DNA of 6,669 nt from an uncultured Coriobacteriaceae bacterium. Its GTDB lineage: Bacteria > Actinomycetota > Coriobacteriia > Coriobacteriales > QAMH01. Location of the stretch: NCBI GenBank assembly GCA_902783175.1, contig CACZQA010000090.1:1-6669 (forward strand), read 5' to 3'. Of this stretch, positions 4,640-6,669 are shown piece after piece. A model generated the notes under the pieces. It saw nothing but the letters and a program-made list of their open reading frames with translations. It had not been told where the DNA came from and did not search any database. The first letter of the stretch is position 1; every line of letters starts with the position of its first letter. Both the position numbers and the translations under genes were made by a program.

Positions 4640-6669
4640 CCGCCGCGCGCGGATTGTGACAAGCTGCTCGACGAGCCGGTCGTGCGCGTTCGCGCCGTCA
4701 GCGCGAACCGCGCGAAGCTGCTGTCCAAGATGGGCATCGAGTCCGTGCGCGACCTGCTCACCTGCTTTCCCAACCGCTATATCGACCTGACTGCGGTCTA
4801 CCCGATCGCCGCTGCTCCCCTGGGGCAGACCGTCACGGTCATCGGGACGGTCGACGAGGTCACGCGCAAACAGCCCCGCCCACGCCTGGACATTCTCGAG
4901 GTCGGGCTCGTCGACGAGACGGGCGTCATGCTCGGCGTCTGGTTCAGGCAGCCGTGGATGGCCAGTCGCTTCGAGAAGGGAATGCGCGTCGCGCTGTCGG
5001 GCAAGGTAACGTTCGATTACGGCTTCAAGCGCATGAACTCGCCTTTCGTCGAGGTGCTCGGCCCCAGTGGGGAGAGGGAAAACGTCGGCCTGATACCGGT
5101 CCACCCCGCGACCGAGGGGCTGTCGAGCACGTGGATGCGGCGCTTCATCGCCAACGCACTCGAGCAGTGCGCCGACTGCCACGATCCGCTGCCCGCCTCC
5201 CTGCGTGCTGCCCGTGGCCTCGTCAACCGCAAGTGCGCCTTGCGCGACATCCACTTTCCCACGACCGCACAGGCGCGTGAGCAGGCGCGCCGCCGCCTCG
5301 CCTACGAGGAGGCCCTCAGGCTTCAGCTCGTCATGCTCGCCCGCCGCGCCGCCGAGACCGCAGGCGCCAAGCCGTTCATGCAGCGGGCAGGCGCCTATGC
5401 GCGCGCGCTCGGCGAGCAGCTGCCCTTCACGCTCACCGACGAGCAGCGTGCCGCGATTCGGGACATCGCGCAGGACATGGCCGCGGATCGCTGCATGAAC
5501 CGCATGCTGCTGGGCGATGTCGGCACAGGCAAGACGGCGGTCGCGGCATTTGCCCTGGCAATCGCCGCTGATGCGGGGCATCAGGGCGCGATGATGGCGC
5601 CAACCGAGGTGCTCGCGCGCCAGTACGCCGCAAAGCTGGGCCCGCTTTTCGACGCATGTGGCATGAGCTGGGGAATCCTCACGGGCTCGACCGTCGCTGC
5701 AGAGCGCGCCGAGCTTCTCGGCGCGCTTTCGCACGGCAGCGTCGATGTCGTCTTCGGAACGCATGCTCTGATCGAACCCGACGTGGTCTTCTCCGACCTG
5801 AGCCTCGTGGTCATCGACGAGCAGCATCGCTTCGGCGTCAGGCAGCGCGCGGCACTGCGCGAGAAGGGCCCGGGGTCGGACCTGCTCGTCATGACGGCAA
5901 CGCCCATCCCGCGCTCGCTTGCGCTCACGCTCTACGGCGACCTTTCCACGAGCTATATCAGAACGCGCCCTGTGAGCCGCCCGGAGACGACGACGCAAGT
6001 CGTGAGCCGTGACGCGCGTGGCGTCGCCTACGACGCGATTCGCGCGGCGGTCGCGCAGGGCAGGCAGGCCTACATCATCTGCCCGCTCGTGGGCTTGAGC
6101 CGCGAGCAGCGGGCGCGCCGCTCCGAGAGCGGCGAGATGCAGCTGTCTTTGTCGGGGGGAAGCGATATCTCCGATCCGAAGGCGGCCGAGGAAGAGGCGC
6201 AGTTCCTCGCACGCAAGGTGTTTCCGCAGTATACGGTCGGGCTGCTCACCGGGCACATGGGCGCGACGGAGAAGCGCATGGTCATGGACGCGTTCCACGA
6301 CCGCGAGATCGACGTGCTCGTCGCGACGACGGTCGTCGAGGTGGGCGTCGACGTCCCCAACGCGACGGTCATGATGGTCGAAGACGCCGAGCGCTTCGGA
6401 CTGTCGCAGCTCCACCAGCTCAGGGGGCGCGTCGGCAGGGGAGAGTACCCGGGGCAGGTGTTCCTCGTGGCAGATCCGGGCAAAGACGACACGGATACCC
6501 AGGCCCGCATGGACGCGCTCGTGTCCACCAACGACGGCTTCGCGCTCGCCGAGGCCGACCTCAAGGCGCGCCGGGAGGGAGACGTGCTCGGCAGCAGACA
6601 ACATGGGGCAGAGACGCTCAAGCTCGTGAACGTCGTGGACGATGCGGAGCTCATCGCGCTCGCGCACGA
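4637..6669 (+). CDS. recG: ATP-dependent DNA helicase RecG (3' end outside window)
   Basis: RecG rewinds stalled replication forks and drives Holliday-junction branch migration. The frame is open from ATG 4637 to the right edge, giving 677 codons without a stop; E. coli RecG has 693, and motif positions suggest some tens of residues are missing. Seen in order: an N-terminal segment LLDEPVVRVRAVSANRAKLL and RDLLTCFPNRYIDL; the OB-fold wedge domain (about 55-150) with LGQTVTVIGTVDEV; HFPTTAQAREQARRRLAYEE; Q-motif region TLTDEQRAAI; Walker A GDVGTGKT (293-300, Lys299); motif Ia APTEVLARQ; GTHALI; Walker B DEQH (394-397); motif III TATPIPR (420-426); motifs V-VI with VVEVGVDVPNA and QLRGRVGRG (594-602); and the C-terminal EGDVLGSRQHG part of the RecG translocation region. 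Compared with E. coli and Bacillus RecG, a polar insert of about 20 residues follows PLVG (483-486). The sequence after GDLSTSYI also lacks the usual LPPGR-like motif. It is translated directly behind degV. Confidence 0.96.
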   Translation, partial: MPPRADCDKLLDEPVVRVRAVSANRAKLLSKMGIESVRDLLTCFPNRYIDLTAVYPIAAAPLGQTVTVIGTVDEVTRKQPRPRLDILEVGLVDETGVMLGVWFRQPWMASRFEKGMRVALSGKVTFDYGFKRMNSPFVEVLGPSGERENVGLIPVHPATEGLSSTWMRRFIANALEQCADCHDPLPASLRAARGLVNRKCALRDIHFPTTAQAREQARRRLAYEEALRLQLVMLARRAAETAGAKPFMQRAGAYARALGEQLPFTLTDEQRAAIRDIAQDMAADRCMNRMLLGDVGTGKTAVAAFALAIAADAGHQGAMMAPTEVLARQYAAKLGPLFDACGMSWGILTGSTVAAERAELLGALSHGSVDVVFGTHALIEPDVVFSDLSLVVIDEQHRFGVRQRAALREKGPGSDLLVMTATPIPRSLALTLYGDLSTSYIRTRPVSRPETTTQVVSRDARGVAYDAIRAAVAQGRQAYIICPLVGLSREQRARRSESGEMQLSLSGGSDISDPKAAEEEAQFLARKVFPQYTVGLLTGHMGATEKRMVMDAFHDREIDVLVATTVVEVGVDVPNATVMMVEDAERFGLSQLHQLRGRVGRGEYPGQVFLVADPGKDDTDTQARMDALVSTNDGFALAEADLKARREGDVLGSRQHGAETLKLVNVVDDAELIALAH

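Noticed and set aside
3164..6667. Minus-strand open frame of 1,167 codons covering recG, degV and the end of fakA
   Set aside because: It is codon-aligned antisense to recG and degV and exists because those genes lack TTA, CTA and TCA. Its translation is Arg/His/Asp/Glu-rich without family motifs, and the sense strand holds complete helicase and DegV motifs.
1..6669. Possible mobile element, CRISPR array, tRNA, rRNA or attachment site
   Set aside because: No transposase or integrase motif, no regularly spaced repeats, no terminal inverted repeats flanking genes and no tRNA-like cloverleaf were seen. All five genes share the same strand and similar base composition.

Overview
The window is GC-rich bacterial chromosome with five genes, all on the + strand and packed tightly. 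The GC-biased third positions, the near absence of TTA, CTA and TCA codons, and the protein types together suggest a high-GC Gram-positive bacterium, most plausibly an actinobacterium of the Coriobacteriia (Collinsella/Olsenella/Eggerthella-like). That placement is an inference from protein style and gene order, not from a marker gene.

Layout. (1) Positions 2-1540 hold the C-terminal two thirds of phosphoenolpyruvate synthase (ppsA); its start lies outside the left edge. (2) Positions 1541-1744 are the only sizeable intergenic gap. It holds a 16-bp-stem hairpin that probably ends ppsA transcription, then an AT-rich island with a plausible sigma-70-type promoter and a strong Shine-Dalgarno. 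(3) Positions 1745-2092 encode a small Asp23/Gls24-family (YloU-like) protein. (4) Positions 2124-3749 encode FakA, the DAK2-domain fatty acid kinase catalytic subunit. (5) Positions 3764-4636 encode a DegV-family protein, the expected FakB fatty-acid-binding partner, starting with GTG. (6) From 4637 to the right edge runs recG, the ATP-dependent branch-migration helicase. Its start codon directly abuts the degV stop codon and its C-terminus lies outside the window.

How they work together. Genes 3-6 look like one operon read from the promoter near 1676-1704, with gaps of 31, 14 and 0 bases. FakA and FakB together activate exogenous or recycled fatty acids to acyl-phosphates for phospholipid synthesis. 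The Asp23-like protein is a frequent neighbour of fakA in Gram-positives. RecG is a conserved but functionally unrelated neighbour in the same cluster. PpsA is central carbon metabolism (pyruvate to PEP) and appears to be a separate transcription unit.

I see no mobile element, CRISPR array, tRNA or rRNA, and no convincing evidence of a wholly new system. The points most worth a second look are a CxxC in place of the conserved GPG loop of the DegV/FakB protein, a polar insert of about 20 residues in the RecG helicase core, and a 1,167-codon antisense open frame explained by codon bias.
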